DNA of 5,856 bases. It comes from Rhodoferax sp. (GTDB lineage Bacteria > Pseudomonadota > Gammaproteobacteria > Burkholderiales > Burkholderiaceae_C). The notes under the pieces are model-generated. The model made no database searches and was not told the origin of the DNA. It saw only the letters and a program-made list of their open reading frames with translations. The translations under genes were made by a program, and so were the position numbers. The stretch covers positions 1-5,856 of the forward strand of contig JADGRK010000175.1 of assembly GCA_017880985.1 (NCBI GenBank). The letters run 5' to 3'. Below, piece after piece: positions 1-5,772 of the stretch (position 1 is the stretch's first letter; every line of letters starts with the position of its first letter).

Positions 1-354
1 TTGGGCGATAACGTGATCCAGTCAGAACGCTGCTGCGGCGAGGCCGGCACGTTGGCGTTGAACCGGCCGGACGTGTCGACCCAAGTGCGTTTTCGCAAGG
101 AAGAAGAAATTCTCAAAGGCGAGGCTGAGTTGCGCGGCAAAGGTTTGCTGGGTGCCAAAGAGAATGTCAGGATTTTGACCTCGTGCCCGGCCTGCCTGCA
201 GGGACTGAGCCGCTTCGGTGACGATTTGCAGAACGGTCTGCTGGAAGCGGACTACATCGTGGTCGAGATGGCAAAGCAGATCCTGGGTGAACAATGGATG
301 CCCGGCTATGTCAGAAGCGCCAATGACGGCGGTATTGAACGGGTGCTGGTGTAA
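1..354 (+). CDS. FAD/Fe-S oxidoreductase, C-terminal fragment (5' partial)
   Basis: This is the last 117 codons of a larger gene; the TTG at base 1 is probably an internal leucine codon, not a start. The fragment is a cysteine-rich CCG-type domain, the module that supplies cysteine ligands for Fe-S or heterodisulfide-type centres in glycolate-oxidase and succinate-dehydrogenase-like reductases. Visible signatures are the double-cysteine motif CCGEAGT (residues 12-18) and a second motif, SCPACLQGLSRF (residues 61-72). The ending GGIERVLV matches, from memory, the C-terminus of the very long betaproteobacterial FAD-linked oxidoreductases with a DUF3683 domain, which usually lie just upstream of a HIT gene, as here. 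The FAD-binding and ferredoxin domains expected upstream cannot be seen. The TAA stop is at 352-354. The substrate is unknown. The CCG-domain assignment is firm; the full-length architecture is inferred. Confidence 0.85.
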   Translation: MGDNVIQSERCCGEAGTLALNRPDVSTQVRFRKEEEILKGEAELRGKGLLGAKENVRILTSCPACLQGLSRFGDDLQNGLLEADYIVVEMAKQILGEQWMPGYVRSANDGGIERVLV

Positions 355-382
355 GGGGTGTGGAAATGACAAAAATATTATG

Positions 383-448
383 TTCGTCATCGCGAGGCCG
401 CAGGCCGTGGCGATCCGTGGATTGCCACGCTAGGCTCGCAATGACGAA
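383..448. repeat. Imperfect palindromic intergenic repeat (REP/MITE-like)
   Basis: This 66-bp element has complementary ends. The left arm starts TTCGTCATCGCGAG and the right arm, read on the minus strand, starts TTCGTCATTGCGAG. A second inner block pairs GTGGCGATCC (left) with GTGGCAATCC (right, minus strand). The middle is GC-rich and contains the small hairpin GGCCGCAGGCC. Ends of the type CGTCATTGCGAG with an inner GCAATCC block are, from memory, typical of short palindromic elements scattered between genes in many proteobacteria. It fills most of the 115-nt gap between the oxidoreductase and the HIT gene. It could form a hairpin in RNA and might limit read-through or protect the mRNA end, but it lacks a T-run and is not a classic terminator. 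No second copy was seen in the window, so the repeat status is inferred from its form. Confidence 0.7.
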
Positions 449-469
449 TTTACAGAAGTGGTCCAAGGC

Positions 470-940
470 ATGACCAACTCAACTTGCCTGCTGTGCTCTA
501 CCACTGGCGGTACGCTTGTGTTTCAAGGGAAGAAATTCAGGGTGATCCGGGCTGACGAGGTGGGTTTTCCGGCGTTTTACCGGGTGGTGTGGACGGCGCA
601 TGTGGCCGAGTTCTCGGACCTCGGTTTGGAGGATCGAAACTTGTGCATGGCCGCCGTCAATGCCGTGGAGCAGGCCTTGCGCGTGCACCTGCAACCGACC
701 AAAGTCAACCTGGCCGCCTTGGGCAATGTGGTGCCGCATCTGCACTGGCATGTGATTGCCCGGTTTGACTGGGACAGTCATTTCCCGGCGCCGGTGTGGG
801 CGATAGCGCAGCGTCCGGTGAATGTGCCGGCATGTGCTGTCATTGAGTCCGGTCTGCATAATGTGCATGCGGCTATCGGGCGTGCGCTTGTGCATGCGGC
901 TATCGGGCGTGCGCTGGCCCTTGAGAGTTCAGTTTTGTGA
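470..940 (+). CDS. HIT-family (histidine triad) nucleotide-binding protein
   Basis: This 156-residue protein belongs to the histidine triad superfamily of nucleotide hydrolases and transferases. The signature HLHWHVIA gives H90, H92 and H94, with the last His of the triad normally the catalytic nucleophile. It is preceded by the conserved stretch NLAALGNVVP. An N-terminal CLLC (C6, C9) is a likely metal-ligand pair, as in several HIT branches. The substrate is unknown; these enzymes typically act on nucleoside phosphoramidates or dinucleotides in the cytoplasm. The ATG at 470 is preferred because MTNSTCLLC fits the family N-terminus. An in-frame GTG at 458 would add four residues and the frame is closed by TAG at 431. 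Neither start has a good ribosome binding site; the AAGG at 465-468 is too close to the ATG. The C-terminus carries a duplicated nine-residue block (see the repeat entry). DUF971 follows 42 nt later. Confidence 0.9.
   Translation: MTNSTCLLCSTTGGTLVFQGKKFRVIRADEVGFPAFYRVVWTAHVAEFSDLGLEDRNLCMAAVNAVEQALRVHLQPTKVNLAALGNVVPHLHWHVIARFDWDSHFPAPVWAIAQRPVNVPACAVIESGLHNVHAAIGRALVHAAIGRALALESSVL
863..916 (+). repeat. In-frame 27-bp tandem duplication in the HIT gene
   Basis: Two adjacent 27-bp units, 863-889 and 890-916, are identical at 26 of 27 positions, differing only at the last base (T versus G). The unit is a multiple of three and in frame, so the HIT protein carries VHAAIGRAL twice in a row (residues 132-140 and 141-149). 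The near identity, even at third codon positions, points to a recent slippage or unequal-recombination event rather than an old protein repeat. The block lies after the catalytic triad, in a predicted C-terminal helix, so it probably lengthens that helix without touching the active site. Confidence 0.95.
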
Positions 941-982
941 TGGTTTATTTTCGTAACGGGTAATCCCAAAAAGGTGGTCTAT

Positions 983-1396
983 ATGGCAGGTTTGCAGGCA
1001 GGCGCTCCGACGCCGCAAGCGATTACGGTTCACAGCCAGTCCAGGCTACTGGAGGTGAGTTTTTCTGACGGTGCAACATTTCGGATTCCGTTCGAGTTGC
1101 TGCGCGTGTACTCGCCTTCGGCCGAGGTGGCGGGCCATGGGCCGGGCCAGGAGGTCTTGCAAACCGGCAAGCGCCTGGTCGAATTGGCGGGACTGGAGCC
1201 GGTCGGCAATTACGCCGTCCAGCCGGCGTTTTCGGACGGCCATGACACAGGCATTTTTTCGTGGGAATATTTGTACTTTTTGGGTTCCCAGCAAGAAAAG
1301 CTGTGGGCTGACTACGCTGCCCGGCTGACTGCTGCCGGGGTCGAGCGCGACGCGCCGATGCCCGAGAAAGCCGGGAAAAGTTGCGGCAGTCATTGA
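983..1396 (+). CDS. DUF971 (GBBH-like domain) protein
   Basis: This small cytoplasmic protein of 137 residues is a single DUF971 domain, the fold also found at the N-terminus of gamma-butyrobetaine hydroxylase and attached to some Mrp/ApbC Fe-S carrier ATPases. Conserved features are FSDG (27-30), the block ELLRVYSPSAEVAGHG (38-53), VGNYAVQPAFSDGHDTGIFS (74-93) and WEYLYFLG (94-101). No catalytic residues can be assigned and the function is unknown. The C-terminus ends KSCGSH, a single Cys/His tail typical of the betaproteobacterial branch as I remember it. The ATG at 983 is chosen over the GTG at 974 because AAGGTGG at 971-977 makes a good Shine-Dalgarno with 5-nt spacing to that ATG, and the GTG lies inside it. 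ubiE begins 15 nt after the TGA stop, so co-transcription is likely. Confidence 0.85.
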   Translation: MAGLQAGAPTPQAITVHSQSRLLEVSFSDGATFRIPFELLRVYSPSAEVAGHGPGQEVLQTGKRLVELAGLEPVGNYAVQPAFSDGHDTGIFSWEYLYFLGSQQEKLWADYAARLTAAGVERDAPMPEKAGKSCGSH

Positions 1397-1411
1397 ACTA
1401 ACATCGCACTC

Positions 1412-2143
1412 ATGACAACAACACATTTTGGCTACAAGACGGTTGAAGAAACCGACAAGGCAAAGCACGTGCGGGGCGTGTTTGACTCTGTCGCCCCCAA
1501 ATATGACCTGATGAACGACCTGATGTCGATGGGGCTGCATCGGGTCTGGAAAGCGTTTACCGTGCTGGTGGCCGATATTCATGAAGGCGACCAGGTGCTT
1601 GACATTGCCGGCGGTACCGGCGACTTGGCGCTGGCTTTTTCCAAAAAAGTGGGAAAGAGCGGGTGCGTAGTGCATACCGACATCAACGAAGCCATGTTAC
1701 GCACCGGGCGTGATCGCTTGCTCGATGCCGGTGTTTCACTCCCCACTTTGGTGTGTGACGCTGAAAAGTTACCCTTTCCCGGTAACCATTTTGACGTGGT
1801 CAGCGTGGCCTTTGGCCTGCGTAACATGACGCACAAGAATGTTGCGTTGACGGAGATGAACCGGGTTATCAAGCCGGGCGGCAAGTTGCTGGTGCTGGAG
1901 TTCTCCAAAGTGGCACCGCCGCTACAAAAAGCCTATGACTGGTATTCTTTCAAGGTGCTGCCCAAGTTGGGCAAGCTGGTGGCGGGCGATGATGGCAGCT
2001 ACCGCTACCTGGCCGAGTCGATTCGCATGCACCCGGGGCAGCAGGAGCTCAAGGCCATGATGATGGAAAGTGGATTTGGCCATGTGGACTATCACAATTT
2101 GACCGGCGGACTGGTGGCTTTGCATGTCGGAATCAAGTGCTGA
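1412..2143 (+). CDS. ubiE: Ubiquinone/menaquinone C-methyltransferase UbiE
   Basis: UbiE is the S-adenosylmethionine-dependent C-methyltransferase that converts 2-methoxy-6-polyprenyl-benzoquinol to its 5-methyl derivative in ubiquinone synthesis, and methylates demethylmenaquinol in organisms that make menaquinone. The 243-residue length is close to that of E. coli UbiE. It is a class I Rossmann methyltransferase: motif I is VLDIAGGTGDLA (62-73), the acidic residue contacting the ribose is probably D90 in HTDIN, and D116-A-E118 is the next SAM-pocket element. FGLRNM (134-139) and the post-motif stretch RVIKPGGKLLVLEFSK (151-166) are UbiE/COQ5 hallmarks, as is RYLAESIRMHPGQ (198-210). The start is supported by homology (MTTTHFGYKTVEE) although no clear Shine-Dalgarno precedes it, which suggests dependence on translation of the DUF971 gene just upstream. 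The protein should act at the inner face of the membrane within the Ubi complex. Confidence 0.97.
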   Translation: MTTTHFGYKTVEETDKAKHVRGVFDSVAPKYDLMNDLMSMGLHRVWKAFTVLVADIHEGDQVLDIAGGTGDLALAFSKKVGKSGCVVHTDINEAMLRTGRDRLLDAGVSLPTLVCDAEKLPFPGNHFDVVSVAFGLRNMTHKNVALTEMNRVIKPGGKLLVLEFSKVAPPLQKAYDWYSFKVLPKLGKLVAGDDGSYRYLAESIRMHPGQQELKAMMMESGFGHVDYHNLTGGLVALHVGIKC

Positions 2144-2197
2144 CCCTTGTGATTTTGGAAACTGCCAGCATTTGGCAAAGAATTCTCTGGAGAAATC

Positions 2198-3163
2198 ATG
2201 AAATTTTGGACTTTGATATTGACTGTATTTTTGTTGTTGGCAAGTGTCAATGCTGAGGCCGCACGCCTTGGGGGCGGCCGGTCGATTGGCAGGCAGTCAG
2301 GCAACGTGACGCAGCGCCAGGCGGCGCCGTCGCAAGGCGCAGCCAGGCCTGCCGCACCTGCCACGCCACCGGCTGGGGTGGCGCCCAAGCGGCCTTGGGG
2401 TGCCATGCTGGGTGGTCTGGCTGCCGGTTTGGGTTTGGCTTGGCTGGCTAATTCCCTGGGACTGGGCGCAGCGTTTGGTCAGGTCATGATGTTTGCCTTG
2501 CTGGCGCTGGTGGTCATGCTGGCAGTGGGCTGGTTCATGCGCTCGCGCAGGCCAGCGCAGGGGCAGACCGGTGCCGGCTCGCCGTTTGCCTTTCAGGGGG
2601 CATCGAACGCCAATGTGGCACCGATACCGATCGATTACCGACCAGAAAACGTCGGTAATGATGCCTCGGCGCGGCCCTGGGAGCGCAACAGTATGTCGTT
2701 TGACGCCTCGAAAGCTGAGCCCGCAGCCGCCGGATCAATGATTGGATCGAGCTTGGGCGGCTCGCAAAGCTGGGGCATTCCGGCTGGTTTCGATGCCGAT
2801 GGTTTTCTCCAGTCAGCCAAGGCGAATTTCGTGTCGCTACAGGCGGCGTGGGACAAGTCGGACATTAATGCGCTGCGCGTCATGATGACCGACACCATGC
2901 TCAAGGAGATTCAGGCTCAGCTCGCCGAGCGCGAAGTTCACACCGGTGGCCCGGTCAATCTGACTGATGTGGTCATGATTGAAGCCCAGCTTTTGGGCAT
3001 TGAAGACCTGGGTGAGGACTATATGGCCAGTGTCGAGTTTTCCGGCATGATCCGCGAGCAACCGTCGGCTGGTGCCAGCCCATTCCGTGAAGTCTGGAAC
3101 ATGACGAAACCCAAAAACGGCGGCAGTGGCTGGCTGGTGGCGGGGGTGCAAGCCCTGCAATAG
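2198..3163 (+). CDS. Tim44-like domain membrane protein
   Basis: This 321-residue protein has four regions. Residues 1-22 are a signal peptide or first membrane segment (hydrophobic LILTVFLLLASV, then a possible cleavage after AEA). Residues 23-66 form an Ala/Pro/Gly/Gln-rich linker. About residues 68-113 form a hydrophobic hairpin of one or two membrane spans, ending in the positive cluster MRSRR. Residues about 196-320 form a C-terminal Tim44-like domain (FLQSAKANFVSLQAAWDKSD onward, ending GWLVAGVQALQ). Tim44 is the mitochondrial import-motor tether; the bacterial relatives share the fold but their role is not established. The ATG start has a good GGAG at 2189-2192, 5 nt away. It lies 54 nt after ubiE and 47 nt before ubiJ, so it is probably in the same transcript. 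I infer a membrane-associated scaffold role from this context only. Confidence 0.85.
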   Translation: MKFWTLILTVFLLLASVNAEAARLGGGRSIGRQSGNVTQRQAAPSQGAARPAAPATPPAGVAPKRPWGAMLGGLAAGLGLAWLANSLGLGAAFGQVMMFALLALVVMLAVGWFMRSRRPAQGQTGAGSPFAFQGASNANVAPIPIDYRPENVGNDASARPWERNSMSFDASKAEPAAAGSMIGSSLGGSQSWGIPAGFDADGFLQSAKANFVSLQAAWDKSDINALRVMMTDTMLKEIQAQLAEREVHTGGPVNLTDVVMIEAQLLGIEDLGEDYMASVEFSGMIREQPSAGASPFREVWNMTKPKNGGSGWLVAGVQALQ

Positions 3164-3210
3164 GCAGTCCGCAACGATATCGGACGGAATTCAGGGAATA
3201 ATCGGGGGCT

Positions 3211-3765
3211 ATGGCAACACAGTCCCCTTTTTCTTTGCTGGCGGGCCTCCTCCAGAATCTTCCGTCTCCCCCCAATTTGCAGCCCCCCGCGTGGGCGGTG
3301 GACGAGCTGCAGCGTCGTATGGTCCTGCTGCTCAATCATATTTTGCTGCAGGAGAAGGAAGCCACGGACCGTCTTGCCCGACAAAAAGGGCGTGTCGTGC
3401 TTGTGCAATGGCGCTTGTTTGCGATGAAATTGGTTGCAACGCCAGCCGGTTTGCTTGATCTGGCGGACGCTGAAGCGAGACCTGACCTGGTGCTGGCGCT
3501 GACCGAAGAATCTCCGTTTGCACTGGCACAAGCTGCGCTGCGCGGCGACAAACCCCCGGTACGCATTGAGGGTGACGTGCAACTCGCCGCCGAGGTGAAC
3601 TGGCTGGTGGACCATGTGCGTTGGGATATGGAGGAAGATTTGTCACGTCTCATCGGCGACGTGCCGGCCCACACCCTGGGTCAGGCCGCCGGCAGCATGG
3701 TCAAGGCTTTGCGTGAGTTCGTCGGCAAAGTCGCGGCAAGCGGCGCCGGCAAGGCGCCACTATGA
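3211..3765 (+). CDS. ubiJ: Ubiquinone biosynthesis accessory factor UbiJ (SCP2 domain)
   Basis: UbiJ is a non-catalytic SCP2-like (sterol carrier) protein that binds the hydrophobic ubiquinone intermediates and, in E. coli, helps hold the cytosolic Ubi complex together with UbiK. This copy has 184 residues, against about 201 in E. coli. The SCP2-like part spans roughly residues 35-125. The strongest family signature is RIEGDVQLAAEVNWLV (118-133), followed by DHVRWDMEEDLSRLIGD (134-150). The tail (about 155-175) is probably helical and ends in a short Ala/Gly/Lys stretch. The position directly before ubiB, in a cluster with ubiE, supports the call more than sequence alone. The ATG at 3211 has a GGGGG run at 3204-3208 that is a little close for a typical ribosome binding site, so the exact start is slightly uncertain. 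The stop overlaps the ubiB start. Confidence 0.9.
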   Translation: MATQSPFSLLAGLLQNLPSPPNLQPPAWAVDELQRRMVLLLNHILLQEKEATDRLARQKGRVVLVQWRLFAMKLVATPAGLLDLADAEARPDLVLALTEESPFALAQAALRGDKPPVRIEGDVQLAAEVNWLVDHVRWDMEEDLSRLIGDVPAHTLGQAAGSMVKALREFVGKVAASGAGKAPL

Positions 3766-5327
3766 CACGCTTGTTTCGCGGCGGTTTCATCTTTTGGGTG
3801 CTGTTTCGTTATGGTCTGGATGAATTGCTTCTGACGAGCTTTCAGAAGCCCTGGCTGCATGCGATTGCCCGTATCGTGTCGATTGGGCGCAATCTTGATG
3901 CACCCCGCGGGCAACGCATTCGGGAAGCGCTGGAGAGCCTGGGTCCCATTTTCGTCAAGTTCGGGCAGGTACTGTCAACCCGACGCGACCTGTTGCCACT
4001 GGACATTGCGGATGAATTGGCCCGATTGCAGGATCGGGTGCCACCGTTTGACAGTGATGTAGCGATTGCCACGATTGAGCGCGCGTTCAACAAGAAGGTG
4101 GCTGATATTTTTGTTTCGTTCGATCGTGAGCCGATAGCCAGTGCCTCGATTGCGCAGGTTCATTTTGCCGTGCTTAAAGACCGGGACGGTCATGCGCGCG
4201 AGGTGGCGGTCAAGGTATTGCGCCCTGGCATGCTCTTGGCGATCGAAAAAGACTTGAGCCTGATGCGCATGATGGCGGGTTGGGTGGATGGTATCTCCCA
4301 GGCTGGCAAGCGTTTGAAACCACGCGAGGTAGTCGCCGAATTTGACAAGTACCTGCACGACGAGCTTGACCTGATACGCGAGGCATCAAGCGCCGCCCAA
4401 TTGCGCCGTAACATGGCCGGGCTCAATCTGGTGTTGATCCCCGAGATGTTCTGGGATTACTGCATGACCGATGTCATTGTGATGGAGCGGATGCATGGCG
4501 TGCCGATCAGCCAGGTGGATCGCCTGCGCGCTGCCGGGGTGAACATTCCGAAGCTGGCACGCGACGGTGTCACGATTTTCTTCACCCAGGTGTTTTGTGA
4601 TGGTTTTTTTCACGCCGACATGCACCCTGGCAACATCCAGGTGAGTATTGAGCCCGCCACTTTTGGTCGCTACATTTCGCTCGATTTCGGCATCATGGGG
4701 ACCCTTACGGCGTCTGACAAAGAGTACCTGGCGCAAAACTTCACGGCGTTTTTCCGACGTGACTACAAACGGGTGGCCGAACTGCACATTGAGTCCGGCT
4801 GGGTGCCACCAGCGACGCGGGTCGATGAGCTCGAATCAGCGATTCGCTCGGTCTGCGAGCCCTACTTTGACCGGCCCTTGAAAGATTTTTCGCTGGGCAT
4901 CGTGTTAATGCGCCTGTTTCAGACCTCAAGGCGTTTTCATGTTGAAATCCAGCCCCAGTTGGTGCTGCTGCAAAAAACACTGCTCAATATTGAGGGCTTG
5001 GGGCGTCAGCTCGACCCTGATCTTGACCTCTGGAACACCGCCAAACCGTTTCTTGAAAAGTGGATGGTTGATCAACTGGGGCCAAAAAAGCTCATTGATC
5101 AGTTGCGCAACGAGGCTCCCATGTATGCCAAGTTGTTGCCTGAGTTGCCGCGTCTCTTGTTTGATTTTCTTCGAAGCAATAAATCTGACCAGGGTCGCGC
5201 GATGGATGCGTTGCTGGTGGAGCAAAAACGCACCAATCGGTTGTTGCAGGCATTCCTGTATGGCGCCATTGGTTTTGTACTGGGCCTGGTCGTGATGCAG
5301 GTGATTGTGCGGGTCCGGGTTTTCTAG
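3762..5327 (+). CDS. ubiB: Ubiquinone biosynthesis kinase/ATPase UbiB
   Basis: UbiB is the ADCK/ABC1-family atypical protein-kinase-like protein needed for ubiquinone synthesis. Family work supports ATPase activity and a role in handling membrane-bound intermediates rather than ordinary protein kinase activity. The 521 residues carry all the hallmarks: the KxGQ motif KFGQ (66-69), the alanine-rich nucleotide loop ASIAQVH (128-134), the ATP-binding lysine in AVKV (K151), the ExD motif E201-L-D203, the catalytic-loop signature HADMHPGN (284-291) and the metal-binding DFG (308-310). A hydrophobic segment at about 496-516 (FLYGAIGFVLGLVVMQVIV) forms the C-terminal membrane anchor; E. coli UbiB, at 546 residues, has two such helices. 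The start ATG overlaps the ubiJ stop as ATGA (3762-3765), with AAGG at 3751-3754 as a likely ribosome binding site, so translation is probably coupled. No missing catalytic residue was seen. Confidence 0.97.
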   Translation: MTRLFRGGFIFWVLFRYGLDELLLTSFQKPWLHAIARIVSIGRNLDAPRGQRIREALESLGPIFVKFGQVLSTRRDLLPLDIADELARLQDRVPPFDSDVAIATIERAFNKKVADIFVSFDREPIASASIAQVHFAVLKDRDGHAREVAVKVLRPGMLLAIEKDLSLMRMMAGWVDGISQAGKRLKPREVVAEFDKYLHDELDLIREASSAAQLRRNMAGLNLVLIPEMFWDYCMTDVIVMERMHGVPISQVDRLRAAGVNIPKLARDGVTIFFTQVFCDGFFHADMHPGNIQVSIEPATFGRYISLDFGIMGTLTASDKEYLAQNFTAFFRRDYKRVAELHIESGWVPPATRVDELESAIRSVCEPYFDRPLKDFSLGIVLMRLFQTSRRFHVEIQPQLVLLQKTLLNIEGLGRQLDPDLDLWNTAKPFLEKWMVDQLGPKKLIDQLRNEAPMYAKLLPELPRLLFDFLRSNKSDQGRAMDALLVEQKRTNRLLQAFLYGAIGFVLGLVVMQVIVRVRVF

Positions 5328-5352
5328 TCAATGGTTTTTGAGAGCGACGCCT

Positions 5353-5358
5353 TATAAT
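5353..5358 (+). promoter_or_regulatory. Candidate -10 box (TATAAT) for fmdB-DUF502
   Basis: A perfect TATAAT consensus lies in the 68-nt gap after ubiB. Transcription would begin near 5365, giving a leader of about 31 nt before the proposed FmdB start. No convincing -35 box occurs at 16-18 bp upstream (hexamers starting at 5329-5331 match TTGACA poorly), there is no extended TG motif, and TTGAGA at 5338-5343 is too close (9-bp spacer). It may need an activator, or the two genes may simply be read through from ubiB, since no terminator is visible after ubiB. Confidence 0.5.
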
Positions 5359-5395
5359 TCAAGGCTTTGCTACTTGTGACCCGAGTTCTGTTGCC

Positions 5396-5743
5396 ATTCC
5401 AATTTATGCCTATAAATGTGAGTCCTGCGGCTTTGCCAAAGATGTGCTGCAAAAAATGTCGGATCCGCAGTTGACGGATTGCCCAAGTTGTGGTGCCTCA
5501 GCGTTCAAGAAGCAGTTGACGGCGGCGGGTTTCCAACTCAAAGGGTCCGGCTGGTATGCCACCGATTTCAAAGGAAGTGGGTCGGCTGCCAATCCTCCAG
5601 TCTCTACCACGCCCGACAGCACTGGCGCGGCGGCACCCGCGGCTGAGGGTGCCAAAACGGGTGAGAGTCGCACTGTCAAGCCAGATGCTCCACCACCACC
5701 TGCCGCTGCTCCCGGTGGCGGCGGCTCCAGCGCCTGTCCTTGA
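5396..5743 (+). CDS. FmdB-family zinc-ribbon regulatory-type protein, probable ATT start
   Basis: This 115-residue protein has an N-terminal FmdB/CxxC_CxxC_SSSS-type zinc ribbon: C8 and C11 (KCESCG) and C29 and C32 (DCPSCG) should bind one zinc. The next block, FKKQLTAAGFQLKGSGWYAT, is typical of the family. The second half is a disordered Ala/Pro/Gly-rich tail ending SSACP. The family is named after a putative regulator of formamidase genes, but its real function is unknown. The start is unusual. Homologues begin MPIYAYKCESCG; here the codons at 5396 read ATT CCA ATT TAT GCC TAT, giving IPIYAYKCESCG with ATT where ATG is expected. Between the upstream stop (5339-5341) and 5443 the frame has no ATG, GTG, TTG or CTG. 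The first conventional in-frame start, GTG 5444, would remove half the zinc ribbon. No strong Shine-Dalgarno is present (GAG at 5383-5385 only). Confidence 0.88.
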   Translation: MPIYAYKCESCGFAKDVLQKMSDPQLTDCPSCGASAFKKQLTAAGFQLKGSGWYATDFKGSGSAANPPVSTTPDSTGAAAPAAEGAKTGESRTVKPDAPPPPAAAPGGGGSSACP

Positions 5744-5772
5744 CGCCTTGCCCGCGAGACTCTGGAGTTTTG

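Noticed and set aside
376..381. TATTAT as a -10 box before the HIT gene
   Set aside because: No -35-like sequence at suitable spacing (the region there is AAGGGG), and it abuts the palindromic repeat.
921..949. Possible promoter before DUF971: TTGAGA then TTTATT with 17-bp spacing
   Set aside because: The -10 matches the consensus at four of six positions and lacks the key A at its second position; too weak to annotate.
1046..1675. 209-codon minus-strand open frame across DUF971 and ubiE
   Set aside because: It overlaps two well-supported genes on the other strand; the product shows no recognisable domain and looks like a GC-driven shadow frame.
2163..2177. Short hairpin TGCCA-GCATT-TGGCA between ubiE and the Tim44-like gene
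   Set aside because: Only five base pairs and no following T-run, so it is too weak for a terminator; it may be chance.
3167..3185. Inverted repeat GTCCG...CGGAC between the Tim44-like gene and ubiJ
   Set aside because: Five base pairs with a 9-nt loop and no U-tract; not convincing as terminator or operator.
3019..3615. 198-codon minus-strand open frame across the Tim44-like gene and ubiJ
   Set aside because: It is antisense to two clear genes and its product has no family features or plausible context.
5067..5098. GTTGATCAAC palindrome followed by a second TTGATCA copy inside ubiB
   Set aside because: Both lie in coding sequence and reflect two nearby DQL tripeptides (VDQL and IDQL); no sign of a regulatory site.
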